Source: Gammaproteobacteria bacterium
GTDB lineage: Bacteria > Pseudomonadota > Gammaproteobacteria > HK1
Assembly (NCBI GenBank): GCA_022826505.1
Contig: JAJDUQ010000177.1
Coordinates: 1-64,000 of the forward strand
DNA length: 64,000 bases
Direction of reading: 5' to 3'
Shown: positions 62,601 through 64,000 of the stretch, in pieces
Layout: every line of letters starts with the position of its first letter
Position numbering within the stretch: the stretch's first letter is position 1
Notes under the pieces: model-generated
Seen by the model: only the letters and a program-made list of their open reading frames with translations
What the model was told of the DNA's origin: nothing
Databases searched by the model: none
Translations under genes and position numbers: made by a program

Positions 62601-63510
62601 GGCACGTCCCGCATACGAGGCGCCCAACCCGGTGGCCGCGGCGGTGTGGCGCGCCTGCATCGAAGAACTCGAGGCTCCGAAACCCGGAAATGTGAGCTTC
62701 GCCTCCCCCGGGCACGGAATGACGGCCGCTGAATTCGTGGCCAGCGCACGCTGCACGGCGGACGTGCTTGGCACCCCCGGTCTGTCGCTGGGCGAGAGGG
62801 TACTGCGGAGCATCGAGGCCACCCATGCGGCGACAGGGTGCAACACGAACCTCGGAATCGTGCTGCTGTGCGCCCCACTCGCGCACACTGCGCTTCACGG
62901 GAATCGGAAGGGTCCGCTGCGTGCCGGGCTTGCCCGCGTGCTCGACGAGGCCGGTGTCGCGGACACCGACAAGGTGTTTCGGGCCATCCGCCTGGCCGAA
63001 CCGGCGGGACTCGGCCGGAGCGAGCGTCACGATGTCCGGGGCCTCGCCGCGGCCCCCCTGCGAAAAGTGATGCGCGAGGCCGAGAATCGCGATCGGGTGG
63101 CGCGTCAGTACGCTCGCTGCTACGAGGACATTTTCGACACCGGTCTGCCGGTGCTTGCCGCAAGCCGCAGGCGCTGGCCGGGTCCACAGGCGGTGGTGGC
63201 GCTCTACCTCGAGTTTCTTGCCCGCTTCAAGGACTCACACATAGAGCGTAAACTCGGGACCGTCGCCGCGCAGCGGGTTCGGCTCGAAGCTCAGCGGCTC
63301 GTCGAGAACCTCGATGTCTCCGGTTCGTCCGAAATGAACTTCGAGGACTTGATGAGGTTCGACCGCCTTCTGAAGAGGCGGCGCATCAACCCCGGTACGA
63401 GCGCCGACATGACGGTGGCTACACTGCTTGCCGGCAATCTCCTCCGCGAGGAGGGAAATCGCGTCGCGGCCCGACCAGCGCGGGACGCGGCTGGAATTGG
63501 AACTACGTAG
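62590..63510 (+). CDS. CitG-family protein of the H4MPT cluster
   Basis: A 306-residue triphosphoribosyl-dephospho-CoA-synthase-like protein. [18 protein letters not shown] and [18 protein letters not shown] carry the family's conserved loops, and [18 protein letters not shown] follows. Similar genes (often called orf5) sit with mch and fae in methylotrophs and are thought to help make H4MPT or its analogue. GTG at 62590 is preferred; a TTG six bases upstream is possible. Confidence 0.85.
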   Translation: MEPEARPAYEAPNPVAAAVWRACIEELEAPKPGNVSFASPGHGMTAAEFVASARCTADVLGTPGLSLGERVLRSIEATHAATGCNTNLGIVLLCAPLAHTALHGNRKGPLRAGLARVLDEAGVADTDKVFRAIRLAEPAGLGRSERHDVRGLAAAPLRKVMREAENRDRVARQYARCYEDIFDTGLPVLAASRRRWPGPQAVVALYLEFLARFKDSHIERKLGTVAAQRVRLEAQRLVENLDVSGSSEMNFEDLMRFDRLLKRRRINPGTSADMTVATLLAGNLLREEGNRVAARPARDAAGIGTT

Positions 63511-63521
63511 AGGAGTTAGCG

Positions 63522-64000
63522 ATGGCTATCACAAATGTTCGTGTGGGCGAATCCCTGGTTGGCGATGGCAACGAGATTGCCCACATCGACCTGATCCTGG
63601 GCCCGCGCGGGTCCGCAGCGGAGACCGCGTTCTGCAACGGCCTGGTCAACAACAAGGACGGCTTCACCAGCCTGCTCGCTGTCGTGTCGCCCAACGTGCC
63701 CGCAAAGCCCAACACCATGATGTTCAACAAGGTCACCATGAAGGGTGCGAAGCAGGCGGTGCAGATGTTCGGTCCCGCCCAGCGTGCGGTTGCCCGCGCC
63801 GTCATGGAGGCGGTGGCCGAGGGAACGATCCCTGCCGCGGAGGCCGACGATCTGTACCTCTGCGTCGGCGTATTCATTCACTGGGAGGCGGAGGACGACG
63901 CCAAGATCGAGCAGTACAACTACGAAGCCACCAAGGAGGCCATCGAGCGCGCCGTTGCCGGCAAGCCGACGGTCGACGAGGTGCTGGCCCAGAAGAACGC
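63522..64000 (+). CDS. fae: Formaldehyde-activating enzyme (3' end outside window)
   Basis: The first 159 residues of Fae are present; the frame is still open at the right edge, and complete Fae is about 170 residues. It begins [16 protein letters not shown], followed by [11 protein letters not shown], where the catalytic His lies. [12 protein letters not shown] and [13 protein letters not shown] are also typical. Fae joins formaldehyde to H4MPT. AGAGGAG precedes the ATG by seven bases. It ends the run fhcD-RFAP synthase-mtdB-mch-citG-like-fae. Confidence 0.95.
   Translation, partial: MAITNVRVGESLVGDGNEIAHIDLILGPRGSAAETAFCNGLVNNKDGFTSLLAVVSPNVPAKPNTMMFNKVTMKGAKQAVQMFGPAQRAVARAVMEAVAEGTIPAAEADDLYLCVGVFIHWEAEDDAKIEQYNYEATKEAIERAVAGKPTVDEVLAQKN

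Overview
The window is high-GC proteobacterial DNA from a methylotroph. It encodes a lanthanide-type methanol dehydrogenase (XoxF), nearly all of the PQQ synthesis pathway, a set of PQQ-dehydrogenase accessory genes, and part of the tetrahydromethanopterin (H4MPT) C1 pathway. The 23-residue PqqA and the gene families fit a gammaproteobacterium or a close relative; this placement is inference, because no rRNA or tRNA gene is visible.

Layout. 1-2.0 kb: end of a family 5 solute-binding protein and a Rieske oxygenase. 2.0-13.3 kb: an accessory island holding an AAA ATPase/TOPRIM-like pair bounded by a duplicated gene junction, a methyltransferase-like gene, a three-gene RadC-N/AlbA_2/PD-(D/E)XK operon, a toxin-antitoxin pair beside a vapC stub, an ATPase killed by a stop codon, a DUF418 membrane protein, and an AAA_14/DUF4143 ATPase preceded by three palindromes spaced 33 bp apart. 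13.3-18.2 kb: nickel-pincer lactate racemase system, larA diverging from larC-larE-larB. 18.3-25.6 kb: mixed catabolism, including an MlrC-like M81 protein, a hydrolase, a two-domain dimethylglycine/sarcosine dehydrogenase-like flavoprotein, a VOC protein and a small transporter.

25.8-36.6 kb: dispersed PQQ genes pqqB, pqqE, pqqA, pqqD and pqqC. Among them lie a histidine kinase, an NtrC-type regulator and a large M16 peptidase. The region between pqqA and the kinase carries two divergent sigma-54-like promoters and an inverted repeat placed like an enhancer, which gives a concrete model for PQQ control. 36.7-47.6 kb: an NMT1/SsuA-type ABC importer, then the PQQ-dehydrogenase accessory genes (ABC ATPase, beta-propeller, ABC binding protein, ABC-2 permease, SoxYZ-like carrier, metallohydrolase, rhodanese-like protein, two small exported proteins). 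48.0-51.3 kb: xoxF, xoxG, xoxJ. 51.5-57.5 kb, opposite strand: mxaR, mxaS, a TerB-like gene, mxaA, mxaC, mxaK, mxaL. 58.8 kb to the end: fhcD, beta-RFAP synthase, mtdB, mch, a CitG-like gene and the start of fae.

Together, XoxF with PQQ oxidises methanol in the periplasm and passes electrons to XoxG. Formaldehyde is captured by Fae on H4MPT and oxidised through MtdB, Mch and FhcD. The Rieske and dimethylglycine-dehydrogenase-like genes suggest that methylated amines also feed C1 units into the cell.
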